Source of the DNA: Ramlibacter sp. | GTDB lineage: Bacteria; Pseudomonadota; Gammaproteobacteria; Burkholderiales; Burkholderiaceae_C | Direction: 5' to 3' | Assembly: GCF_028292805.1 (NCBI RefSeq) | Contig: NZ_JAQGLS010000138.1 | Location: forward strand, 1-36,549 | Length of the DNA: 36,549 nucleotides | Shown: positions 8,297-15,938 of the stretch, one piece after another | Layout: the number at the start of each line of letters is the position of its first letter | Numbering within the stretch: position 1 is the first letter of the stretch | Program-made: the position numbers and the translations under genes | The notes under the pieces: generated by a model | What the model saw: only the letters and a program-made list of their open reading frames with translations | The model's database searches: none | What the model was told of the DNA's origin: nothing

Positions 8297-8322
8297 GTCA
8301 TCCCCGCGCAGGCGGGAACCCA
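8297..8322. repeat. REP-like palindrome overlapping the EamA gene end
   Basis: Short palindrome with CCCGC-GCAG-GCGGG core followed by AACCCAGC, the form often dispersed between genes in Comamonadaceae-type genomes. It encodes the last residues (GFPPARG) of the EamA protein. A related, diverged copy is at 10857-10884. Confidence 0.55.
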
Positions 8323-9233
8323 GCAACTGCCTTTCCGGGGACAGTGGCCAGCACCATGCCCGCCAACGCCGCCCCGAACGCCAGCAGCTGCATCCCGCTC
8401 AAACTTTCCCCCAGGACCAGCACGCCGACCAGCGCCGCCGAGATCGGCAGCATCACCGTGAACACGCCGGCCTGCGCCGCCGGCACCACCTTCAGGCCAG
8501 TCATCCACAGCCACACCGTCCAGATGCTGGCCGCCAGTGAATAGAACAGCAGCAGCATCCAGAGCCCCGGCGTGACGCCGGCGAAGTCGAAGCGCCAGGC
8601 CGCATACAGCCCGAACGGCGTGACCAGGACGAAGCCCCACAGGTTGATCAGCGAGGTAATGCGCTTGGGGCCCAGCGCCCCGGTGAGGGCCTTGCCGATC
8701 ACGGCATAGGCGGCCTCGCAGACGACGGCGGCGAACACCAGCAGGTTGCCGAGCCAGGTCCACGCACCGGCCGCCCCCTGCGCGCCGGTGTGCGCGCCCG
8801 GCCCGGCCAGCGCCAGCAAGCCGATGCCGGCGCCGGCGCAGACGATCGCCGCCCAGGTGCGGGGCGCGATCCGTTCGCGCAGGAAGATCCGGCTGAGGAT
8901 GGCGATGGCCGCGGGAATCGCCGCCATGATCGCGCCGGCCGACACGGCGCTGGTCATGCTGACCCCGAACAGCATGCAGATGGAGAACAGGAAGTTGCCC
9001 AGGAACGATTCCAGGAACAGCAGCCAGCGTGTGCGCGGCGCCAGCGCCGCTTCCTGCGGCGGCTTGCGCAGCCAGTGCAGCATGGCGGCGCCGCCGATGC
9101 CAAAGCGCAGCCAGGCCAGCAGGAACACCGGAATCGCCGCCACCAGCGGTTTGGACAGCGCCACGTAGCTGCCCACCAGGGCCATGCTCAGGGCGAGGCA
9201 GGCATAGGCGGCGGGGCGGGGCAGGGCACGCAT
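8298..9233 (-). CDS. EamA/DMT superfamily transporter
   Basis: An inner-membrane protein of 311 residues with about ten hydrophobic segments in two EamA halves (first near ALSMALVGSYVALSKPLV, second near ITSLINLWGFVLVTPFGLY). Relatives export amino acids or other metabolites. The start at 9233 fits the first membrane helix; in-frame codons upstream reach 9407 but run through regulatory repeats before aceA. The last residues (GFPPARG) come from a REP-like palindrome, suggesting the native stop was replaced when the repeat inserted. It is convergent with the Lrp-type gene and divergent from aceA. Confidence 0.87.
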   Translation of the reverse strand: MRALPRPAAYACLALSMALVGSYVALSKPLVAAIPVFLLAWLRFGIGGAAMLHWLRKPPQEAALAPRTRWLLFLESFLGNFLFSICMLFGVSMTSAVSAGAIMAAIPAAIAILSRIFLRERIAPRTWAAIVCAGAGIGLLALAGPGAHTGAQGAAGAWTWLGNLLVFAAVVCEAAYAVIGKALTGALGPKRITSLINLWGFVLVTPFGLYAAWRFDFAGVTPGLWMLLLFYSLAASIWTVWLWMTGLKVVPAAQAGVFTVMLPISAALVGVLVLGESLSGMQLLAFGAALAGMVLATVPGKAVAGFPPARG

Positions 9234-9301
9234 CGGCACTCGAGGATCTGAGTTGCGCCGGATCATGCCTGAGGCCGCCGGTTTCACAGCGTCTCGCGGG
9301 T

Positions 9302-9380
9302 TTTTGCAGTGCGAAAAACGAAGATGGTGCGGCGCCGCAATGTTTCTCAACACAAGAAAGTTGATTTTGCATTGCGAAAA
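9302..9380. promoter_or_regulatory. two copies of a TTTTGCA/TGCGAAAA regulatory motif
   Basis: Two nearly identical 16-base sites, at 9302-9317 and 9365-9380, read TTTTGCA-N-TGCGAAAA with one difference (G/T in the centre); starts are 63 bases apart. The TTGC...GCAA/GCGAA form is an imperfect palindrome. They lie in the 296-base gap between the EamA gene and aceA and do not code for protein. They probably bind a regulator of aceA, of the exporter, or both. Confidence 0.6.
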
Positions 9381-9420
9381 GTGGCTCGCAAGCCATTGAT
9401 TCGACACGGAATAATATGAT

Positions 9421-9464
9421 GTCTTCTATAAGACATAAGAACATCAGGAAGTCTTCTACAAGAC
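9421..9464. promoter_or_regulatory. tandem GTCTT-N4-AAGAC operators before aceA
   Basis: Two copies of a palindrome, GTCTT-CTAT-AAGAC at 9421-9434 and GTCTT-CTAC-AAGAC at 9451-9464, exactly 30 bases (about three helical turns) apart on the same face of DNA. They end 65 bases before the aceA start. This is a second motif, distinct from the TTTTGCA sites upstream. The first copy contains a TATAAG that could serve as a -10 element, so binding could repress. The cognate regulator is not in the window. Confidence 0.65.
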
Positions 9465-9529
9465 TTAAAGTTCATTCACTGCCGGAACACACCCCGGCCC
9501 CGGTTTTGGCAACTACCTTTGGAGTGAAC

Positions 9530-10855
<1,326 letters not shown>

Positions 10856-10856
10856 G

Positions 10857-10884
10857 CGTCGTTCCGGCGCAAGCGGGAACTCAA
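10857..10884. repeat. diverged REP-like palindrome after aceA
   Basis: Imperfect hairpin GTTCCGGC-GCAA-GCGGGAAC (10861-10880) preceded by GTC and followed by TCAAG. It resembles the palindrome at 8297-8322. It sits directly behind the aceA stop, without a U-tract. Confidence 0.45.
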
Positions 10885-11039
10885 GCCTGGGCGCCCAGCC
10901 GGTCCTGCGTGGCGCCTGCGGGCGCGGTGCCCGCTCGGGGACGGCCCGGTCAAGGCCGACCTTCGAGCGACGTTGCGAGGCTCTGGTTTGGCATTTCCCC
11001 GCTCAGTACAGTCGAGCTTTCGCTGGGGAGGAGCCGGAC

Positions 11040-11226
11040 ATGACCTCGAACGAAGACAAGGCGGGGGGTGTTCAACCTGCGCGACCTCAGCGCCGAGCGC
11101 TGCCCCGACTGCGGCGGGCAACCGCATCGACAGCGAGAACATCGACGAGAACTTCGAGGTCGAAAAGCAGACCGTGATCACCGAATGCCCGACCTGCGCC
11201 GGCACCGGCGTGGAGCCGGCGGGTTA
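11040..11226 (+). pseudogene. frameshifted small two-CxxC (zinc-ribbon-like) protein
   Basis: A small gene whose reading frame is broken twice. After GGGGAGGAG (a good ribosome-binding site) the ATG at 11040 opens MTSNEDKAG. The sense then continues one frame over as VFNLRDLSAERCPDCGG, and in a third frame as NRIDSENIDENFEVEKQTV then ITECPTCAGTGVEPAG, ending at TAG 11224-11226. Each shift sits in a G run (six G at about 11062, three G at about 11116) and each is repaired by removing one G. The restored product would be about 60 residues with two CxxC pairs, the second (CPTCAGTG) like a DnaJ-type CxxCxGxG zinc motif. It may be a true pseudogene or two sequencing indels. The function of the intact form is unknown to me. 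Confidence 0.65.
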
Positions 11227-11275
11227 GAATTTGGGCCATCCGAGCCCTGACAAGAGCGAGAAAGGCAACCCGGTG

Positions 11276-11317
11276 ATGACACCGCGAACTACCACGGAAG
11301 CTCCCACGGTCCTGTGA
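11276..11317 (+). CDS. threonine-rich leader peptide of thrS (attenuator)
   Basis: A 13-codon open frame, MTPRTTTEAPTVL then TGA, with five Thr codons including three in a row. It lies 97 bases before thrS, and a rho-independent terminator (11358-11392) sits between the two. GAAAGG is 10 bases upstream of the ATG. Just after the stop, 11318-11325 can pair with 11362-11369, the 5' arm of the terminator (eight pairs including two G-U). This is the layout of ribosome-mediated attenuation. Ribosomes stalled at Thr codons when charged tRNA-Thr is scarce would allow the antiterminator, and thrS is transcribed. Inferred from sequence only. Confidence 0.75.
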   Translation: MTPRTTTEAPTVL

Positions 11318-11357
11318 GGCCGCGTAGTCGCGTGCACCGAGTTGCCCTCCCCAACTG

Positions 11358-11392
11358 AAAAGCGCGGCTGCATGTCGCGCTTTTTTGTTTTT
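11358..11392 (+). terminator. rho-independent terminator/attenuator before thrS
   Basis: Stem AAAAGCGCG / CGCGCTTTT (9 bp) with a 9-base loop, then TTTTTTGTTTTT. It ends 22 bases before the thrS ATG and lies inside the thrS leader. The 5' arm is also complementary to the segment directly after the leader-peptide stop, which gives mutually exclusive structures. Confidence 0.85.
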
Positions 11393-11414
11393 CGCACCCG
11401 GACCAACGCATTCC

Positions 11415-13322
11415 ATGATCCAGATCACGCTTCCCGACGGCTCCCGCCGCGAGTACCCGGCCCCGGTGACGGTCGCCGACGTCGCCGCTTCGATCGGCCC
11501 CGGCCTGGCCAAGGCGGCGCTGGCCGGCAAGGTCAACGGCAAGGTCGTCGACACTTCGGCCGTCATTCCGGACGGCGCCCAGGTGGCGATCGTCACGGCC
11601 AAGGACCCCGAAGGCCTGGACGTGATCCGCCACTCCACGGCGCACCTGCTGGCCTACGCGGTCAAAGAGCTGTTTCCGCAGGCGCAGGTCACGATCGGCC
11701 CGGTGATCGAGAACGGCTTCTATTACGACTTCGCGTACCAGCGGCCCTTCACCCCCGACGACCTGGTCGCCATCGAAAGGCGCATGGCCGAGCTTGCCGC
11801 CAAGGATGAGCCGGTCACGCGCAGGGTGCTGCCGCGCGACGAGGCCGTGGCCCATTTCAAGGGCATCGGCGAGGCCTACAAGGCCGAGATCATCGGCAGC
11901 ATCCCGGCCGGCGAGGACGTCTCGCTGTATGCCGAAGGCAAGTTCGAGGACCTGTGCCGCGGCCCGCACGTGCCCAGCACCGGCAAGCTCAGGCACTTCA
12001 AGCTGATGAAGGTGGCCGGCGCCTACTGGCGTGGCGACCACCGCAACGAGATGCTGCAGCGGGTCTACGGCACCGCCTGGGCCAGCAAGGAGGAGCTGCA
12101 GCAGTACCTGCTCATGCTGGAGGAGGCAGAGAAGCGCGACCACCGCAAGCTGGGCCGCGAACTGGACCTGTTCCACATCGACGACCACGCGCCAGGCGTC
12201 GTGTTCTGGCACCCGCGCGGCTGGGCGCTGTGGCAGGAGGTCGAGCAATACATGCGGCGCGTGTACCGCGACAACGGCTACCTGGAAGTCAAGGGTCCGC
12301 AGCTGCTGGACAAGACGCTGTGGGAAAAGACCGGCCACTGGGACAAGTACCGCGACAACATGTTCACGACGGAGTCGGAAAAGCGCGAGTACGCGCTCAA
12401 GCCGATGAACTGCCCCGGCCACATCCTGATCTACAAGCAGGGCATCAAGAGCTACCGCGACCTGCCGCTGCGCTACGGCGAGTTCGGCCAGTGCCACCGC
12501 AACGAGCCGACTGGCTCCCTGCACGGCATCATGCGGGTGCGCGGCTTCACCCAGGACGACGGCCACATCTTCTGCACGGAAGACCACATCCTGCCGGAGT
12601 GCACTGCGTACACGACGCTGCTGCAGAAGGTGTACCGCGACTTCGGCTTCGAGCACATCATCTACAAGGTCGCGACCCGGCCGGCGGCGCGCATCGGCTC
12701 CGACGAGAGCTGGGACAAGGCCGAGCACGCCCTGATGGAAAGCCTGCGGGCGTCCGGCTGCGAGTTCGAGGTCTCGCCGGGCGACGGCGCCTTCTACGGC
12801 CCGAAGATCGAGTACACGCTCAAGGACGCCATCGGCCGCCAATGGCAGTGCGGCACGATGCAGGTCGATTTCTCCATGCCCGAGCGGCTCGACGCGGAAT
12901 ACGTGGGCGAGGACGGCGCCCGCCACCGTCCGGTCATGCTGCACCGGGCGATTGTCGGCAGCATGGAGCGCTTCATCGGCATCCTGATCGAACAGCACGC
13001 CGGCGCGCTGCCGGCATGGCTGGCGCCGGTGCAGGCGGTGCTGTTGAACATCACCGACGGACAGGCCGATTACGTGCGGGATGTTGCCAAAGCTTTGCAG
13101 AATCAAGGGCTTAGGGTGGCGACCGATCTGCGCAACGAGAAAATTACGTATAAAATACGCGAGCATTCGCTGCAAAAGCCGCCTTACCTCCTCGTCGTCG
13201 GCGAGAAAGAGAAGGCGGCCGGTGCCGTCGCAGTGCGCGCCCGGGGCAATCAGGACCTCGGCGTGATGTCCCTCGAAGCGTTCCAGAAACGGATTGCCGA
13301 AGACATCGCAGGCAAGAGCTGA
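11415..13322 (+). CDS. thrS: threonyl-tRNA synthetase
   Basis: A full-length 635-residue class II synthetase that charges tRNA-Thr. In order: TGS domain (residues 1-62, [15 protein letters not shown]), editing domain with HSTAHLL and [17 protein letters not shown], catalytic core, and C-terminal anticodon-binding domain. The zinc ligands that select threonine are present (Cys333 in NCPGH, His384 in DDGHIF, His510 in MLHRAIVG), as is motif 2 in [14 protein letters not shown]. The ATG at 11415 matches the family N-terminus; no Shine-Dalgarno sequence precedes it, and the attenuator U-tract ends 22 bases upstream. It heads the conserved translation-gene block, with infC following after 75 bases. 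Confidence 0.98.
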   Translation: MIQITLPDGSRREYPAPVTVADVAASIGPGLAKAALAGKVNGKVVDTSAVIPDGAQVAIVTAKDPEGLDVIRHSTAHLLAYAVKELFPQAQVTIGPVIENGFYYDFAYQRPFTPDDLVAIERRMAELAAKDEPVTRRVLPRDEAVAHFKGIGEAYKAEIIGSIPAGEDVSLYAEGKFEDLCRGPHVPSTGKLRHFKLMKVAGAYWRGDHRNEMLQRVYGTAWASKEELQQYLLMLEEAEKRDHRKLGRELDLFHIDDHAPGVVFWHPRGWALWQEVEQYMRRVYRDNGYLEVKGPQLLDKTLWEKTGHWDKYRDNMFTTESEKREYALKPMNCPGHILIYKQGIKSYRDLPLRYGEFGQCHRNEPTGSLHGIMRVRGFTQDDGHIFCTEDHILPECTAYTTLLQKVYRDFGFEHIIYKVATRPAARIGSDESWDKAEHALMESLRASGCEFEVSPGDGAFYGPKIEYTLKDAIGRQWQCGTMQVDFSMPERLDAEYVGEDGARHRPVMLHRAIVGSMERFIGILIEQHAGALPAWLAPVQAVLLNITDGQADYVRDVAKALQNQGLRVATDLRNEKITYKIREHSLQKPPYLLVVGEKEKAAGAVAVRARGNQDLGVMSLEAFQKRIAEDIAGKS

Positions 13323-13397
13323 TTGAGCTGCTGCCCGCGCGTACCAACACGGTGATGCTACATATTTCGTAGCTTATAGAATTGAAGGACTCGAACC

Positions 13398-14012
13398 ATC
13401 GCTACTGAATTTCGCGACCGCCGCCACCGCGAGGAGCGCAAGCACCGCCTGAACCGGGAGATCATGGCCCCGGAAGTCCGCCTCAGCGGGGTCAACAACG
13501 AACCCCTGGGCATCGTCAACATCACCGAGGCATTGCGCCTTGCCGGTGAAGCGGACGTTGACCTGGTCGAAATTGCCGCCACTGCAGTCCCTCCGGTCTG
13601 CCGGTTGATGGACTACGGCAAGTTCAAGTACCAGGAGCAGAAGAAGGCAGCGGAAGCGAAGGCCAAGCAAACGGTCATCGAGATCAAGGAAGTCAAGTTC
13701 CGACCCGGCACCGACGACGGTGACTACAACATCAAGCTGCGGAACATCCGCCGCTTTTTGGCCGAAGGCGACAAGTGCAAGATCACGCTGCGGTTCCGCG
13801 GCCGCGAGATCACGCACCAGGAAATCGGCGTGGCGCTGCTCAATCGGCTGCGCGACGACCTGGCGGACACGATCCTCGTGGAGCAGTTCCCCAAGCTGGA
13901 AGGCCGGCAGATGGTCATGATGATCGCGCCAGGCAAAAAGAAGCCGGCGGCCACCAAGGCCGCCGAGGGTGCCGCCGCCGCCGCTCCGGTGACGACGACG
14001 CCGTCGACGTAA
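13398..14012 (+). CDS. infC: translation initiation factor IF-3 (AUC start codon)
   Basis: A 204-residue IF-3, which binds the 30S subunit, prevents premature 50S joining and proofreads the start codon. The N-domain ([20 protein letters not shown]), Lys-rich linker and C-domain ([19 protein letters not shown]) are intact. No ATG/GTG/TTG fits the conserved N-terminus. The frame has a stop at 13383-13385, and the only sensible initiator is ATC at 13398, giving [15 protein letters not shown], with AAGGA 8 bases upstream. A rare AUY start is the hallmark of infC and lets IF-3 limit its own translation. An ATG at 13464 would drop 22 conserved residues. rpmI and rplT follow. Confidence 0.95.
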   Translation: MATEFRDRRHREERKHRLNREIMAPEVRLSGVNNEPLGIVNITEALRLAGEADVDLVEIAATAVPPVCRLMDYGKFKYQEQKKAAEAKAKQTVIEIKEVKFRPGTDDGDYNIKLRNIRRFLAEGDKCKITLRFRGREITHQEIGVALLNRLRDDLADTILVEQFPKLEGRQMVMMIAPGKKKPAATKAAEGAAAAAPVTTTPST

Positions 14013-14057
14013 ATAGTTTCAGAGCCATCACGGTTTGGTCGCCGCGGTGGTGGTGAA

Positions 14058-14077
14058 GGAAGGGCTTTGGCCCTTCC
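14058..14077 (+). other. hairpin in the infC-rpmI spacer
   Basis: Perfect 8-bp stem GGAAGGGC / GCCCTTCC with loop TTTG, no U-tract. It lies in the 166-base spacer between infC and rpmI. In other bacteria ribosomal protein L20 represses rpmI-rplT by binding leader RNA; whether this hairpin takes part is unknown. Confidence 0.5.
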
Positions 14078-14178
14078 ACCCGGCGCACCCCAGGGTTCGC
14101 CAAATAGTGGCTCGAGGCTCTCAAGACGCGGTCTTTTCCGCGGCGCCTCACGAGCACGAACGAAGAAGGAGCATTCAC

Positions 14179-14382
14179 ATGCCCAAGATGAAGACCAAGA
14201 GCGGTGCGAAGAAGCGCTTCCGCGTCCGTCCCGGTGGGACGGTCAAGCGCGGCCAGGCCTTCAAGCGTCACATCCTGACCAAGAAGTCCACCAAGACCAA
14301 GCGCCACCTGCGTGGCTCGGTTGCCGTGCATGAGACCAACATGGGTCACATGGCGCAAATGCTGCCGTTCGCCGGCCTTTAA
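14179..14382 (+). CDS. rpmI: 50S ribosomal protein L35
   Basis: A 67-residue, strongly basic protein matching L35 over its whole length ([41 protein letters not shown]). AAGGAG lies 7 bases before the ATG. Frames upstream of 14179 belong to the infC-rpmI spacer. rplT begins 24 bases after the stop, so the two are cotranscribed, as in nearly all bacteria. It acts in the large ribosomal subunit. Confidence 0.98.
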   Translation: MPKMKTKSGAKKRFRVRPGGTVKRGQAFKRHILTKKSTKTKRHLRGSVAVHETNMGHMAQMLPFAGL

Positions 14383-14406
14383 CCCACAGACGAAAGGAAA
14401 ACTCAC

Positions 14407-14766
14407 ATGCCTCGCGTCAAACGTGGTGTAACGGCTCGCGCCCGACACAAGAAGGTTCTCGCCCTCGCCAAGGGCTTCCGCGGCCGCCGCGGCAACGTCT
14501 ATCGCATCGCCAAACAGGCGGTGATGAAGGCGGGCCAGTATGCGTACCGTGACCGCCGTGCCAAGAAGCGTGTCTTCCGCCAGCTGTGGATCGCCCGTAT
14601 CAACGCCGCCGCGCGCCTGAACGGGATGACTTACAGCCAGTTCGCCAACGGGATCCGCAAGGCCGGCATCGAGATCGACCGCAAGGTTCTCGCCGATATC
14701 GCCTATCACGACCCCGCGGCGTTTGCCGGCATCGTGGAGCAAGTCAAGGCCAAGCTGGCTGCTTGA
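14407..14766 (+). CDS. rplT: 50S ribosomal protein L20
   Basis: A 119-residue L20, an early-assembly protein of the large subunit that binds 23S rRNA. It matches the family end to end ([53 protein letters not shown]). AAAGGA is 7 bases upstream of the ATG. In other bacteria L20 also represses the rpmI-rplT mRNA; no such site can be proven here. A hairpin and a terminator-like structure follow before pheS. Confidence 0.98.
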   Translation: MPRVKRGVTARARHKKVLALAKGFRGRRGNVYRIAKQAVMKAGQYAYRDRRAKKRVFRQLWIARINAAARLNGMTYSQFANGIRKAGIEIDRKVLADIAYHDPAAFAGIVEQVKAKLAA

Positions 14767-14775
14767 GTTCACGGT

Positions 14776-14799
14776 AGGCGCACCCGCAAGGGAGCGCCT
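14776..14799 (+). other. GNRA-loop hairpin after rplT
   Basis: Hairpin with stem AGGCGC-A-CCC / GGG-A-GCGCCT (one A-A mismatch) closed by a GCAA tetraloop, 10 bases after the rplT stop. It is followed 15 bases later by the terminator before pheS. It could stabilise the upstream mRNA end or take part in a pheS leader structure. Confidence 0.5.
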
Positions 14800-14814
14800 G
14801 GTGTCAACCACAGG

Positions 14815-14855
14815 ACGGGGCTAGGGCTGCAAGGCGCTAGCCCCGTTTTCTTTTT
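14815..14855 (+). terminator. rho-independent terminator between rplT and pheS
   Basis: Stem ACGGGGCTAG / CTAGCCCCGT (10 bp) with a 12-base loop, then TTTTCTTTTT, ending 3 bases before the pheS ATG. It may terminate the infC-rpmI-rplT message partly, setting pheST expression, or act as an attenuator. No Phe-rich leader peptide was found upstream. Confidence 0.8.
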
Positions 14856-14858
14856 CCC

Positions 14859-15917
14859 ATGACCACAGAACACGAAGCCATCATCGAGTCGGCCCGCGCG
14901 GCCTTCGCCGGCGCGGCCACGCCCGCGGAACTGGAAAACGCCAAGGCGCAGTTCATCGGCAAGTCCGGCCGCATCACCGAGCTGATGAAGGGCCTGGCCG
15001 CGTTGCCGGTCGACGAGAAGAAGTCGCGCGGCGCCGCCATCAACCAGGCCAAGCAGGCGATCGAAGCCGCGCTGGGCGAGCGCCGCCAGGCGCTGGCCGA
15101 CGCCGAACTCGAAGCGCAGCTCGAAGCCGAGGCGCTCGACGTCTCGCTGCCGGGGCGCGTGCGCGAACCGGGCGGCCTGCACCCGGTCTCCCTGACCCTG
15201 GAGCGCATCGAGCAGATCTTTGCCAGCATGGGTTTCGCCGTGGCCGACGGCCCCGAGATCGAGAGCGACTGGCACAGCTTCACCTCGCTCAACAACCCGC
15301 CCAACCACCCGGCGCGCTCGATGCAGGACACGTTCTACGTGGACATCGATGGCGACGACGGCATCCCCTACAACCTGCGCCCGCACACCAGCCCGATGCA
15401 GGTGCGCTACGCCCACGCGCACATCAAGAAATACGCCGAAGCGGTCAAGCGCGGCGAAGCGATGCCCGAGATCCGCGTGATCGCCCCCGGCCGCACCTAC
15501 CGCGTCGACAGCGACGCGACGCACTCGCCGATGTTCCACCAGTGCGAAGGCCTGTGGCTGGGCGAGAACGTCAGCTTCAAGGACCTGAAGGTCGTCTTCA
15601 CCGATTTTTGCCGCACCTTCTTCGAAAGCGACGACCTGGCGCTGCGCTTTCGGCCCAGCTTCTTCCCGTTCACCGAGCCCAGCGCCGAGATTGACATCCA
15701 GTTCCAGAGCGGGCCGCTGGCCGGCCGCTGGCTGGAAGTGGCAGGTTCCGGCCAGGTGCACCCGCAAGTGGTGCGCAACATGGGGCTGGACCCGGAAAAG
15801 CACATCGGCTTCGCGTTCGGCATGGGACCGGACCGGCTGACCATGCTGCGCTACGGGGTGAGTGACCTGCGCCTGTTCTTCGACGGCGACATCCGTTTCC
15901 TGCGCCAGTTCCGCTGA
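14859..15917 (+). CDS. pheS: phenylalanyl-tRNA synthetase alpha subunit
   Basis: A 352-residue alpha subunit of the (alpha-beta)2 class II enzyme that charges tRNA-Phe. An N-terminal coiled-coil that contacts tRNA (residues about 1-85) precedes the catalytic core, with [21 protein letters not shown]-type motif (here [12 protein letters not shown]), [10 protein letters not shown], and C-terminal [13 protein letters not shown]. The ATG at 14859 fits the family start; no Shine-Dalgarno is seen because the terminator U-tract abuts the start. pheT begins 21 bases after the stop. Confidence 0.98.
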   Translation: MTTEHEAIIESARAAFAGAATPAELENAKAQFIGKSGRITELMKGLAALPVDEKKSRGAAINQAKQAIEAALGERRQALADAELEAQLEAEALDVSLPGRVREPGGLHPVSLTLERIEQIFASMGFAVADGPEIESDWHSFTSLNNPPNHPARSMQDTFYVDIDGDDGIPYNLRPHTSPMQVRYAHAHIKKYAEAVKRGEAMPEIRVIAPGRTYRVDSDATHSPMFHQCEGLWLGENVSFKDLKVVFTDFCRTFFESDDLALRFRPSFFPFTEPSAEIDIQFQSGPLAGRWLEVAGSGQVHPQVVRNMGLDPEKHIGFAFGMGPDRLTMLRYGVSDLRLFFDGDIRFLRQFR

Positions 15918-15938
15918 TTCACCGATCCAAAGACGTTC

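Noticed and set aside
14767-14858. Leader peptide for pheS
   Set aside because: No short frame with Phe codons; the only short frame (GTG start) has no Phe and no ribosome-binding site.
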